A DNA stretch of 64,000 nucleotides from Pterois miles (GCA_947000775.1 CAMQGK010000399.1:3464501-3528500), one strand, 5' to 3'. Numbered from the stretch's first letter, positions 53,201 through 63,200 are shown. Notes: generated from the letters alone by a model not told the origin. Numbers and translations are program-made.

Positions 53201-56200
53201 AAGTGATTGTATAGCATGTTCAAAATTTTCATGAAAAAAAGTCATAGTATAGCATGTCGAAAATTTTCATGAAAAAACGTCAAAATCATAGTATGTCGAA
53301 AAAACTGTCTTGAGAGACTTCGCAGTATAGTATGTTATTCAATATGCTGAAAAACGGGATAGTTTAGCATGTCAAAAAATTTTATGAATAAAAGTCATAG
53401 TATAGCATGTTGAAAATTTGCATGAAAAAAGTCATAGTATAGCATGTCAAAAATTTTCATGAAAAAAAGTCAAAATCATAGTATGTCCAAAAAACTGTTA
53501 TGAGAGACTTTGCGTTATAGTATGTTATTCAATATGATGAAAAAAAGTGATTGTATATTATGTTCAAAATTTTCAGAAAAAAGTCATAGTATAGTATGTC
53601 GAAAATTTTCATGAAAAAACGTCAAAATCATAGTATGTCGAAAAAACTGTCATGAGAGACTTCGCAGTATAGTATGTTATTAAATGTGCTGAAAAACGGG
53701 ATAGTTTAGCATTTCAAAAAATTTTATGAATAAAAGTCATAGTATAGCATGTCGAAAATTTTCATGAAAAAAAGTCATAGTATAGCATGTCGAAAATTTT
53801 CACGAAAGTCAAAATAATAGTATGTCGAAAAAACTGTCATGAGAAACTTTGCAGTATAGTATGTTATTCAATATGGTGAAAAACGGAAGTTTAACATCAA
53901 AAAATTTTATGAATAAAAGTCATAGTATAGCATGTCGAAAATTTTCATGAAAAAAAAAGTCATAGTATAGTATGTCGAAAATTTTCACGAAAAAGTCAAA
54001 ATCATAGTATGTCGAAAAAACTGTCATGAGAGACTCCGCAGTATAATATGTTATTCAATATGCTGAAAAACGGGATAGTTTAGCATGTCAAAAAATTTTA
54101 TGAATAAAAGGCATGTTCAAAATTTTCAGAAAAAAGTCATAGTATAGCATGTCGAAAATTTTCACGAAAAAGTCAAAATCATAGTATGTCGAAAAAACTG
54201 TTATGAGAGACTTTGCATTATAGTATGTTATTCAATATGATGAAAAAAAGTGATTGTATAGCATGTTCAAAATTTTCAGAAAAAAAGTCATAGTATAGTA
54301 TGTCGAAAATTTTCACGAAAATGTCAAAATCATAGTATGTCGAAAAAACTGTCATGAGAGATTTCGCAGTATAGTATGTTATTCAATATGCTGAAAAACG
54401 GGATAGTTTAGCATGTCAAAAAAATTTTTGAATAAAAGTCATAGTATAGCATGTCGAAAATTTGCATGAAAAAAGTCATAGTATAGCATGTCAAAAATTT
54501 TCAAGAAAAAAAGTCAAAATCATAGTATGTCCAAAAAATTGTTATGAGACTTTGCATTATAGTATGTTATTCAATATGATAAAAAAAAGTGATTGTATAG
54601 CATGTTCAAAATTTTCAGAAAAAAGTCATAGTATAGTATGTCGAAAATTTTCATGAGAAAACGTCAAAGTCATTGTATGTCGATAAAACCGTCATTAGAG
54701 ATTTCGCAGTATAGCATGTTATTCAATATGATGAAAAACGGGATAGTTTAGCATGTCAAAAAATTTTATGAAAAAAAGTCATAGTATAGCATGTTCAAAA
54801 TTTTCAGAAAAAAGTCATAGTATAGTATGTCGAAAATTTTCATGAAAAAACGTCAAAATCATAGTATGTCGAAAAAGCTGTCATGAGAGACTTCGCAGTA
54901 TAGTATGTTATTCAATATGCTAAAAAACGGGATAGTTAAGCATTTCAAAAAAATTTATGAATGTCATAGTATAGCATGTTCAAAATTTTCATGAAAAAAG
55001 TCATAGTATAGCATGTCGAAAATTTTCATGAAAAAACGTCAAAATAATAGTATGTCGAAAAAACTGTCATGAGAAACTTTGCAGTATAGTATGTTATTCA
55101 ATATGCTGAAAACGGGATAGTTTAGCATGTCAAAAAAAATTTAGTAATAAAAGTCATAGTATAGCATGTTAAAAATTTTCATGAAAAAAGTCATAGTATA
55201 GTATGTCGAAAATTTTCACGAAAAAGTCAAAATCATAGTATGTCGAAAAAACTGTCAGAAGAGAGTTCGCAGTATAGTATGTTATTCAATATGATGAAAA
55301 ACGGGATAGTTTAGCATGTCAAAAAAAATTTATTAATAAAAGTCATAGTTTAGCATGTCAAAAAATTTTATGAATAAAAGGCATGTTCAAAATTTTCAGA
55401 AAAAAGTCATAGTATAGTATGTCGAAAATTTTCATGAAAAAACGTCAAAATCATAGTTTGTCGAAAAAGCTGTCATGAGAAACTTTGCAGTATAGTATGT
55501 TATTCAATATGCTGAAAACGGGATAGTTTAGCATGTCAAAAAAAATTTAGTAATAAAAGTCATAGTATAGCATGTTAAAAATTTTCATGAAAAAAGTCAT
55601 AGTATAGTATGTCGAAAATTTTCACGAAAAAGTCAAAATCATAGTATGTCGAAAAAACTGTCAGAAGAGAGTTCGCAGTATAGTATGTTATTCAATATGA
55701 TGAAAAACGGGATAGTTTAGCATGTCAAAAAAAATTTATTAATAAAAGTCATAGTTTAGCATGTCAAAAAATTTTATGAATAAAAGGCATGTTCAAAATT
55801 TTCAGAAAAAAAGTCATAGTATAGTATGTCGAAAATTTTCATGAAAAAACGTCAAAATCATAGTTTGTCGAAAAAGCTGTCATGAGAAACTTTGCAGTAT
55901 AGTATGTTATTCAACATGATGAAAAACGGGATAGTTTAGTATGTCAAAAAATTTTATGAATAAAAGTCATAGTATAGCATGTTCAAAATTTTCATGAAAA
56001 AAGTCATAGTATAGCATGTCGAAAATTTTCACGAAAAAGTCAAAATCATAGTATGTCGAAAAAACTATTATGAGAGACTTTGCATTATGGTATGTTATTC
56101 AATATGATGAAAAAAGTGATTGTATAGCATGTTCAAAATTTTCAGAATAAAGTCATAGTATAGTATGTCGAAAATTTTCATGAAAAAATGTCAAAATCAT

Positions 56201-58363
56201 AGTATGTTGAAAAAACTGTCATGAGAGACTTCGCAGTATAGTATGTTAGTAAATGTGCTCAAAAACGGGATAGTTTAGCATTTCAAAAAATTTTATGAAT
56301 AAAAGTCATAGTATAGCATGTTGAAAATTTTCATGAAAAAAGTCATAGTATAGCATGTCGAAAATTTTCATGAAAAAAAGTCATAGTATAGCATGTCGAA
56401 AATTTTCACGAAAGTCAATAATAGTATGTCGAAAAAACTGTCATGAGAAACTTTGCAGTATTGTATGTTATTCAATATGGTGAAAAACGGAATAGTTTAA
56501 CGTCAAAAAATTTTCTGAATAAAAGTCATAATATAGCATGTCGAAAATTTTCATGAAAAAAAAGTCATAGTATAGTATGTCGAAAATTTTCATGAAAAAA
56601 CGTCAAAATCATAGTATGTTGAAAAAAACTGTCTTGAGAGACTTCGCAGTATAGTATGTTATTCAATATGCTGAATAACGGGATAGTTTAGCATGTCAAA
56701 AAAAAATTTGTAATAAAAGTCATAGTATAGCATATTAAAAATTTTCATGAAAAAAGTCATAGTATAGTATGTCGAAAATTTTCACGAAAAAGTCAAAATC
56801 ATAGTATGTCGAAAAAACTGTCATGAGAGACTTCGTAGTATAGTATGTTATTCAATATGCTGAAAAACGGGATAGTTTAGCATGTCAAAAAAAATGTATT
56901 AATAAAAGTCATGGTATAGTATGTCAAAAATTTTAACGAAAAGTCATAGTATAGCATGTTGAAAATTTTCATGAGAAAATGTCAAAATCATCGTATGTCG
57001 AAAAAACTGTCATAAGAGAGTTCGCAGTATAGTATGTTATTAAATATGATGAAAAACGGGATAGTTTAGCATGTCAAAAAATTTTATGAATAAAAGGCAT
57101 GTTCAAAATTTTCAGAAAAAAGTCATAGTATAGTATGTCGAAAAGGGACTTCGCAGTATAGTATGTTATTCAACATCATGAAAAACAGGACAGTTTAGCA
57201 TGTCAAAAAATTTTGTAAATAAAAATCATAGTATAGCATGTTCAAAATTTTCATGAAAAAAAGTCATAGTATAGCATGTCGAAAATTTTCATGAAAAAAC
57301 GTCAAAATCATAGTATGTCGAAAATGCTGTCATGAGAGACTTCACAGTATAGTATGTTATTCAATATGCTAAAAAACGGGATAGTTAAGCATTTCAAAAA
57401 AATGTATGAAAAAAGTCATAGTATAGCATGTTCAAAATTTTCATGAAAAAAGTCATAGTATAGCATGTCGAAAATTTTCACGAAAGTCAAAATAATAGTA
57501 TGTCGAAAAAACTGTCATGAGAAACTTGGCAGTATAGTATGTTATTAAATATGATGAAAAAGTGATAGTTTAGCATGTCAAAAAATTTCATGAAAAAAGT
57601 CATAGTATAGCATGTCGAAAATTTTCACGAAAAAGTCAAAATCATAGTATGTCGAAAAAACTATTATGAGAGACTTTGCATTATAGTATGTTATTCAATA
57701 TGATGAAAAAAAGTGATTGTATAGCATGTTCAAAATTTTCAGAAAAAAGTCAGTGTTATATGTCGAAAATTTTCATGAAAAAATGTCAAAATCATAGTAT
57801 GTCGAAAAAACTGTCATGAGAAACTTTGCAGTGTAGTATGTTATTCAATATGATGAAAAATGGGATAGTTTAACATATCAAAAAATTTTATGAATAAAAG
57901 TCATAGTATAGCATGTTCAAAATTTTCATGAAAAAAAGTCATAGTATAGCATGTCGAAAATTTTCATGAAAAAAACGTCAAAATCATAGTATGTCGAAAA
58001 AACTGTCTTGAGAGACTTCGCAGTATAGTATGTTATTCAATATGCTGAAAACAGGATAGTTTAGCATGTCAAAAAAAATTTAGTAATAAAAGTCATAGTA
58101 TAGCATGTTAAAAATTTTCTTGAAAAAAGTCATAGTATAGTATGTCGAAAATTTTCACGAAAAAGTCAAAATCATAGTGTCGAAAAAACTGTCATGAGAG
58201 ACTTCGCAGTATAGTATGTTATTCAATATGCTGAAAAACGGGATAGTTTAGCATGTCAAAAAAAATTTAGTAATAAAAGTCATAGTATAGCATGTTAAAA
58301 ATTTTCATGAAAAAAAAGAAAGAAAAATTTAAAAAAAAAAAAAAAAAAAAATAAATAAAAAGG

Positions 58364-58401
<38 letters not shown>

Positions 58402-60271
58402 ATAGTATAGCATGTTGAAAATTTTCATGAGAAAACGTCAAAATCATAGTATGTCGAAAAAGCTGTCATGAGAGACTTCGCAGTATAGTATGTTATTCAA
58501 TATGCTAAAAAACGGGATAGTTAAGCATTTCAAAAAAATTTATGAATAAAAGTCATAGTATAGCATGTTCAAAATTTTCATGAAAAAGGTCATAGTATAG
58601 CATGTCGAAAATTTGCATGAAAAAAAGTCATAGTATAGCATGTCGAAAATTTTCACGAAAGTCAAAATAATAGTATGTCGAAAAAACTGTCATGAGAAAC
58701 TTTGCAGTATAGTATGTTATTCAACATGATGAAAAACGGGATAGTTTAGCATGTCAAAAAATTTTATGAATAAAAGTTATAGTATAGCATGTTTTAAAAA
58801 AAGTCATAGTATAGCATGTTGAAAATTTTCACGAAAGTCAAAATCATAGTATGGCGAAAAAACTATTATGAGAGACTTTGCATTATAGTATGTTATTCAA
58901 TATGCTGAAAAAAAGTGATTGTATAGCATGTTCAAAATTTTCAGAAAAAAGTCATAGTGTTGTATGTCGAAAATTTTCATGAAAAAATGTCCAAATCATA
59001 GTATGTCGAAAAAAATGTCATGAGAAACTTTGCAGTATAGTATGTTATTCAATATGATGAAAAACGGGATAGTTTAACATATCAAAAAATTTTATGAATA
59101 AAAGTCATAGTATAGCATGTTCAAAATTTTCATAAAAAAAGTCATAGTATAGTATGTCGAAAATTTTCATGAAAAAAATGTCAAAAAAGTATGTCGAAAA
59201 AACTGTCATGAGAAACTTCGCAGTATAATATGTTATTCAACATCATGAAAAACGGGGTAGTTTAGCATGTCAAAAAATTTTGTGAATAAAAATCATAGTA
59301 TAGCATGTTCAAAATTTTCATGAAAAAAAGTCATAGTATAGCATGTCGAAAATTTTCACGAAAAAGTCAAAATCATAGTATGTCGAAAAAATTGTCATGA
59401 GAGTTCGTAGTATATCATGTTATTCAATGTGCTGAAAAATGGGATAGTTTAGCATGTCAAAAAAAATTTAGTAATAAAAGTCATAGTATAGCATGTTAAA
59501 AATTGTCATGAAAAAAGTCATAGTATAGTATGTCGAAAATTTTCACGAAAAAGTCAAAATCATAGTATGTCGAAAAACTGTCTTGAAAGACTTGGCAGTA
59601 TAGTATGTTATTAAATATGATGAAAAAGTGATAGTTTAGCATGTCAAAAAATTTTGTGAATAAAAATCATAGTATCGCATGTTCAAAATTTTCATGAAAA
59701 AAAGTCATAGTATAGTATGTCGAAAAGGGACTTCGCAGTATAGTATGTTATTCAACATCATGAAAAACAGGATAGTTTAGCATGTCAAAAAATTTTGTGA
59801 ATAAAAATCATAGTATAGCATGTTCAAAATTTTCATGAAAAAAAGTCATAGTATAGCATGTCGAAAATTTTCATGAAAAAACGTCAAAATCAGTATCTCG
59901 AAAAAATTGTCATGAGAGTTCGTAGTATAGTATGTTATTCAATATGAAGAAAAAGTGATAGTTTAGCATGTCGAAAATTTTCACGAAAAAGTCAAAATCA
60001 TAGTATCTCGAAAAAATTGTCATGAGAGTTCGTAGTATATCATGTTATTCAGTATGATGAAAAAATGTGATAGTATAGCATGTTCAAAATTTTCAAGAAA
60101 AAAAGTCACAGTAAAGCATGTCAGTCATAGTATAGTACGTTGAAAAACGTGTCATGACAGACTTCGTAGTTTAGTATGTTGTTAAATGCGATGAAGAGAA
60201 GTTTTTGGATGGCGTGTTAAATGTGACGTACCTTTCTTCTCGATCCAGGCAGCGTCTGCAGAGACTGCTGA
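22993..60271 (+). CDS. rnf215: RING finger protein 215, membrane RING-H2 E3 ubiquitin ligase, complete coding region in ten exons
   Basis: Exons: 22993-23214, 24383-24538, 24626-24697, 25063-25148, 25907-25961, 26081-26185, 27532-27648, 29049-29192, 29450-29552, 60249-60271. All introns are GT/AG and every phase closes, giving 360 residues (human RNF215 is about 377). Order: hydrophobic signal peptide (about 1-28); a PA-like lumenal region (about 30-230) with an NVTK glycosylation sequon; one transmembrane helix (about 241-259, TVLLVALILSTGVIVQ); a basic stretch; and a C-terminal RING-H2 domain with ligands C308, C311, C326, H328, H331, C334, C345 and C348. W338 of the DPW motif is the usual E2-contact position. 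PA-TM-RING proteins are endosomal or secretory-membrane E3 ligases; the substrates of RNF215 are not established here. The oddity is the last intron, 30.7 kb long and almost entirely satellite. The first nine exons are very secure; the tenth is likely but less sure. Confidence 0.92.
23215..24382 (+). other. rnf215 intron 1
   Basis: Holds a T-run (23383-23406), a GA run (about 23468-23487), an A-run (23527-23548) and the LINE tail at 23829-23958. Otherwise A+T-rich with no exon seen. Confidence 0.65.
23829..23958 (+). mobile_element. LINE-type 3' tail in rnf215 intron 1
   Basis: Begins gtgccctgcgatggactggc, includes gacctgtccagggtgaaccc and gggataagtggttgacgatg, and ends in (atga)n. Same family as 16903-17012 and 14866-15205. 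Confidence 0.72.
24838..24903 (+). mobile_element. Short LINE 3' end in rnf215 intron 3
   Basis: gtgaatttctccactgtgag, then actaataaaggaatatctta and a ttatc repeat. The pattern 'aatttctcc..tg.gac.aataaag.at' followed by tatc-type repeats is the usual 3' end of a fish LINE (Rex1-like from memory). Confidence 0.5.
25149..25906 (+). other. rnf215 intron 4
   Basis: Contains aggcatggccggcctggcca (from about 25542) in a context I recall from dispersed fish repeats, but I cannot set its ends. No exon is seen. Confidence 0.45.
26252..27117 (+). mobile_element. Inverted-repeat element in rnf215 intron 6 with an internal direct duplication
   Basis: Left end tatgctgtgttcagaccaac with agcgaag and the complement of gcttcgcttttggtgtgaat with gcacca on the right are imperfect inverted repeats of about 26 bp. 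Inside, 26593-26730 and about 26801-26947 are direct repeats (aaacggatcaaaaggatg; tgcttgttttctgaatggag; tttggatc.atcagtgccag). Short open frames here are not genes. Confidence 0.65.
27532..27648 (+). CDS. rnf215: rnf215 exon 7, transmembrane helix
   Basis: Thirty-nine codons, phase 0 at both ends. The segment TVLLVALILSTGVIVQAH is the only long uninterrupted hydrophobic stretch after the signal peptide, so it is taken as the single membrane span. It separates the PA-like lumenal part from the cytosolic RING. Confidence 0.9.
27649..29048 (+). other. rnf215 intron 7
   Basis: Apart from the repeat at 27835-28095, A+T-rich sequence. An aagataagatttattgat piece near 28376 resembles a LINE end in reverse. 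No exon is recognised. Confidence 0.55.
27835..28095 (+). repeat. Dispersed repeat in rnf215 intron 7
   Basis: Contains gaaggttctcattcatccag, gaaggcaactggacttagat, aagtggcttcatcagttcga and aacctctgtggaagtgtccg in the order of a repeat abundant in fish genomes. Its class is not certain; I associate it with Penelope-like or related retroelements without proof. Confidence 0.5.
29049..29192 (+). CDS. rnf215: rnf215 exon 8, start of RING-H2
   Basis: Forty-eight codons from LFPKQDVLKRMSSLKTKTYR to CAVCLEPFNNNQ. It carries the juxtamembrane basic linker and the first zinc-ligand pair (CxxC, residues 308 and 311). The donor is GTAAGA. Confidence 0.92.
29450..29552 (+). CDS. rnf215: rnf215 exon 9, rest of RING-H2
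   Basis: Thirty-four codons plus one base, from CLRVLPCFHEYHRECVDPW to TCPLCKRSIL. It supplies the remaining six zinc ligands (Cys-x-His-x2-His-x2-Cys and CxxC), so the RING is complete before the giant intron. If the donor (GTGAGT at 29553) is not used, the frame runs on for 13 codons and stops at TGA 29592-29594. Confidence 0.93.
37130..40300 (+). repeat. Duplication with a shift of about 1.81 kb inside the satellite
   Basis: Markers tcttgagagacttcgc (37141 and 38953), gagaccttgcag context (37341 and 39153) and tagtaaatgtgctc (37701 and 39514) recur at a shift of 1812-1813. The next marker, gaggcttcgc (38251 and 40239), is at 1988, so one copy has about 176 extra bases, close to one 188-bp unit. 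Confidence 0.75.
38180..49960 (+). repeat. Tandem duplication of about 5.9 kb inside the satellite
   Basis: Copy 1 is about 38.18-44.09 kb and copy 2 about 44.09-49.96 kb. Diagnostic variants recur in the same order at a nearly constant shift: gaggcttcgc context at 38251 and 44160 (5909), the same at 40239 and 46156 (5917), agtcagaatagaatgtc at 41361 and 47283 (5922). The small drift fits single-base indels in A-runs. Copy 2 loses the match at about 49.96 kb. Confidence 0.85.
55081..55892 (+). repeat. 406-bp tandem duplication inside the satellite
   Basis: The segment beginning gcagtatagtatgtta at 55081 is repeated nearly unchanged from 55487. Both copies include the rare variants atgctgaaaacggg, gtcagaagagagttcgc and catagtttgtcg. 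The 406-bp length is about two basic units. Confidence 0.8.
58311..58398. repeat. Poly-A-rich low-complexity interruption of the satellite
   Basis: The array breaks into almost pure adenine with scattered G, T and C, then resumes in register with the gtcatagtatagc motif at 58399. It may be slippage of an A-run in the repeat, a retrotransposed poly-A tail, or a base-calling problem. Confidence 0.7.
60249..60271 (+). CDS. rnf215: rnf215 exon 10, six-residue C-terminal tail
   Basis: A pyrimidine-rich tract and CAG acceptor end at 60248. Joined in phase to exon 9 the frame reads G-SVCRDC and stops at TGA 60269-60271. Human RNF215 also ends with a short tail after the last RING cysteine, in a separate last exon as I recall, so the architecture fits. 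The evidence is only a good acceptor, the correct phase and the expected length, so a transcript is needed to be certain. Confidence 0.62.
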
Positions 60272-63200
60272 CGGTCGCCTCAGCAGCTCTGGGCATCAAG
60301 TCTCGTCTCTTCCTCAGTGACTCCAGTAGCTGTTTTTATTCTGACCTCGCCGCTCCCTCCTTCTAGCAATGAATTGTGGGAACAAATATAAACTCATCAC
60401 AGCAGCTGGCCAGCTGTCTGGACTATGGAGTGGTCAGATTTTGACATCTGGCCATCGGGTGAGTGCAGAATGACACACAATCCAATGGTAGTGTAAACAA
60501 TACTATAAAGTACTGTACTGGTACTGTTGTGTGTAAACAGTACTTCTTCCTGGGATCATGTTACTGTACAATTGTGGAAGTATTTGTATGTGTGGTCTAC
60601 AGCAGTGGAGATGTGACTCATGAGGGTGTTTGTATTTAGTGTGGCTCTTCACTCAAACACCTTCTCCTCTGCTACTGTAAAGCAGCGCAGAGTAGTCAAG
60701 TCAGTTTCTGCATGGACATTCAGTGCTTAATTGTTTCAAGCAGGGACGTATTGATCGACTCGTCCGTGTCAACGTTCACTTTAGGTCCAAATGATGTCAA
60801 TCACGAATTTATAAAGTCAAAGTGTAAACATGACTGATCTGGTGTCCAAACTCATACTTTGCTATTAAATGTTAGTCGTCGAGGTCCTGTAGTCGTAGTC
60901 CAGACGTAACTGTGCTACAGGTGGTAGCAGATGTGGAAAAGTGTTTGCACTTGTCCTTAACTTGCCTTATGACTCAACTGCAGAATGAAAGAAACCACAA
61001 ACACACCTCCTAAATTATTCTCTAGTTGTGTATGTTACAGTAGCTCATTTAGTTACAGTTGCACAGTTTAAACTATTAGTGATAGAGCTGTTAAACAGGT
61101 AGTTTTGTAAACATTTTGTAGAGTCCGTTGTTTCAGCTCAGTTGGATTATCTGCTTCCTTCCCTTTTAGAAGGTCATCATGTGAAATATGTCTTCTGACG
61201 TACGGCTGCACAGGTATTGACCTCATTAATTACCATGTTTTACTTGAAAATAACAGCTTTTATTTTAGTGCTTATCTGTCATTTAGAGGAATAGTTAGCA
61301 TAAAGACTGGAAACAACCTCGCTCTGTCCAAAGGTAACAAAAGCTGCCCACCTGCACCTCTAAAGGAGCCAGTCAGAAGCAGTGCAGTCTGGGTAATGTT
61401 CAATGAGATTTAAGCTTTTAATGCACTGCTTTTGTGTTGCTCAGCACCCTGAACGCCTTGAGTTTAAGAGATTTAATGTCATTAGCGTTTGTTTTTTTTT
61501 CCTCTCACAGTGGTGACATTTGCAGGATACCAAGAGTCTTATGACTTAACCAACTATAGTTTACATGATCTATAATATTAACTATTTGGGTCACATAGTT
61601 CATGGTTTGTAATAAGGTTAATGTTAGCACTCGTTTGGTGGTTGCTGAGCAACATACAGAATAAAAAGACGCAAAATGCACTGATTGGGCAACAAAAAGG
61701 CAGTACGGTGTGCTTCATGTGTCCACCTACAAAACGTATCTGATCAGGGCTTAAAGCTTGTTAATGAACTCGTATTGTTTGTTTAATCTGGACAAAAATT
61801 AAAGTGTAGTTTTAAACCCAAAACTGATCTTGTGATACCGTAGTCCTCTGACACGCTTGTGAAATGGTAACGTGAGCCGCTGAGTGTAAAACCGTGGTAC
61901 CACCAGCTGCCTTCTGTTGCTCCTGAAGTAGAGTTATTACGGTAAAGATGGCGTCGCTGCTGTCATTGAGAGGCAGGAGTGAGGGAGCGGTATTTATGGG
62001 GCCATTCCTGTAGCAAAACTGTCTGCAAATGTGTAATATATGTATAGCAAATATGTATTCAGAATCCATGTGTGGACCAAAAAGAATCTCAATGATATTC
62101 AGATTTACAAGCGTACTAAGATTTTGTAAATGTGCAGACAAACCTGTAAATTAAGAGACAGATCTCTTCAGACATTCCCTACAATAACGACCCCATAGGT
62201 CTTCAGCTGGTTGCAATGTGCATCCACGCCGCTCGATGCTACCAAATCCTACACACCGTACCGTTTAAACAAGCCAGATATAACGTTGGTGAGCTTTAGT
62301 GGTGCCGGTTGTCAGATTGTGTTGCCTTTGGACAGGGAAAGGCTAGTTGTTTCCAGTCTTTATGCTAAACTAACCAGCTACAGATTCATGTACAGACATG
62401 ACAGTGGTGTCAGTCTACTCATCTAACTTTTGGCAAGAAAGCAAATTAGCATATTTCTCTAAATGTCCAAGTATTTCTTTGGATATAACTTAAGATAAAC
62501 TATGGTTTCATAAAGTAAAACAGTCAACTTACCAAATAATTGCGCACAACTTCAGCCCTAACTGTGCAGCCGTACTCTGAAGCATCACTAGTGAAGTCTC
62601 AAACACACTGTACTGTGAAAGGAAAAAGCATTTTGTTAGTGATGATTCAACCTCGAAAGATGTCACAAACATTGTATTGTATTAATTTTATGTTTATTTT
62701 TTTTGCAATATCAGCTCCAAAAAGCAATTACATGTGCTTTTTTGTTACAAAATGCTCTGATAGATCTCTTCATAGAAAATAGTCTGTGCATGGCAACACG
62801 TTGCAGGTTTCCCCACAGCTAGTCTGAGACACGAGGCGCCTCGATACAGCAGTGCTTCCAAACAACGGCATCGTTACGAGCTGATTTCTTTTACGAAAGC
62901 TGGACAACAGCGGTGTGAACTGCGTGGATAACATCACATGCGTTGCGCTTGAACGCTACATGCAGCTTTCACACAAGCTGCTCGCACAGAGCGAGTAGTG
63001 AGAGCAGTCTGCCGCTGACGTCCAGACTTGATCACCGGGTCAGAAATTGTTCTTCCAGCTACAGAAGGAACCACAGTCTCTTCACAACCCTGGATGTTGC
63101 TTCCTTTTATTCCTATGTTGTCTATTTGATGATGATGATGTCAAAGAAATATCTTAATTATAAACTGATTTGTTACTTGGCAAAAATAAAGGTCTTTCTT

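Larger units (their letters stand above)
29870..60200 (+). repeat. Giant A+T-rich satellite array (about 30 kb) filling the last intron of rnf215
   Basis: Continuous tandem repeat, read on the plus strand. The typical unit is about 188 bp and consists of five related submonomers of 36-40 bp. Recognisable starts of the five are: cttcgcagtatagtatgtta; gatagtttagcatgtcaaaa; gtcatagtatagcatgttca; gtcatagtatagcatgtcga; gtcaaaatcatagtatgtcg. Most contain GAAAATTTTC or a close variant. At about 188 bp per unit the length implies roughly 160 units, an estimate rather than a count. The left edge (29.87-30.7 kb) and right edge (about 59.9-60.2 kb) are degenerate; the interior is more uniform. No transposon coding sequence is present, and the few short open frames inside (for example 35343-35525 and 54462-54656) are translations of the repeat. 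Confidence 0.97.
29553..60248 (+). other. rnf215 last intron (30.7 kb)
   Basis: Donor GTGAGT at 29553, acceptor CAG ending at 60248. About 320 bp of ordinary intron precede the satellite and only about 50 bp separate the array from the acceptor. I see nothing else in it: no exon, no transposase and no RNA gene. Confidence 0.75.

Noticed and set aside
35343..54656. Open frames within the satellite (35343-35525 and 54462-54656) with repeated SIVCRKFS-like peptides
   Set aside because: They are translations of the tandem unit; they lack upstream signals and arise wherever small indels remove stops.
29870..60200. CRISPR-like array
   Set aside because: Regular repeats, but there are no unique spacers; every part of the unit is repeated, the genome is vertebrate and no cas genes exist.
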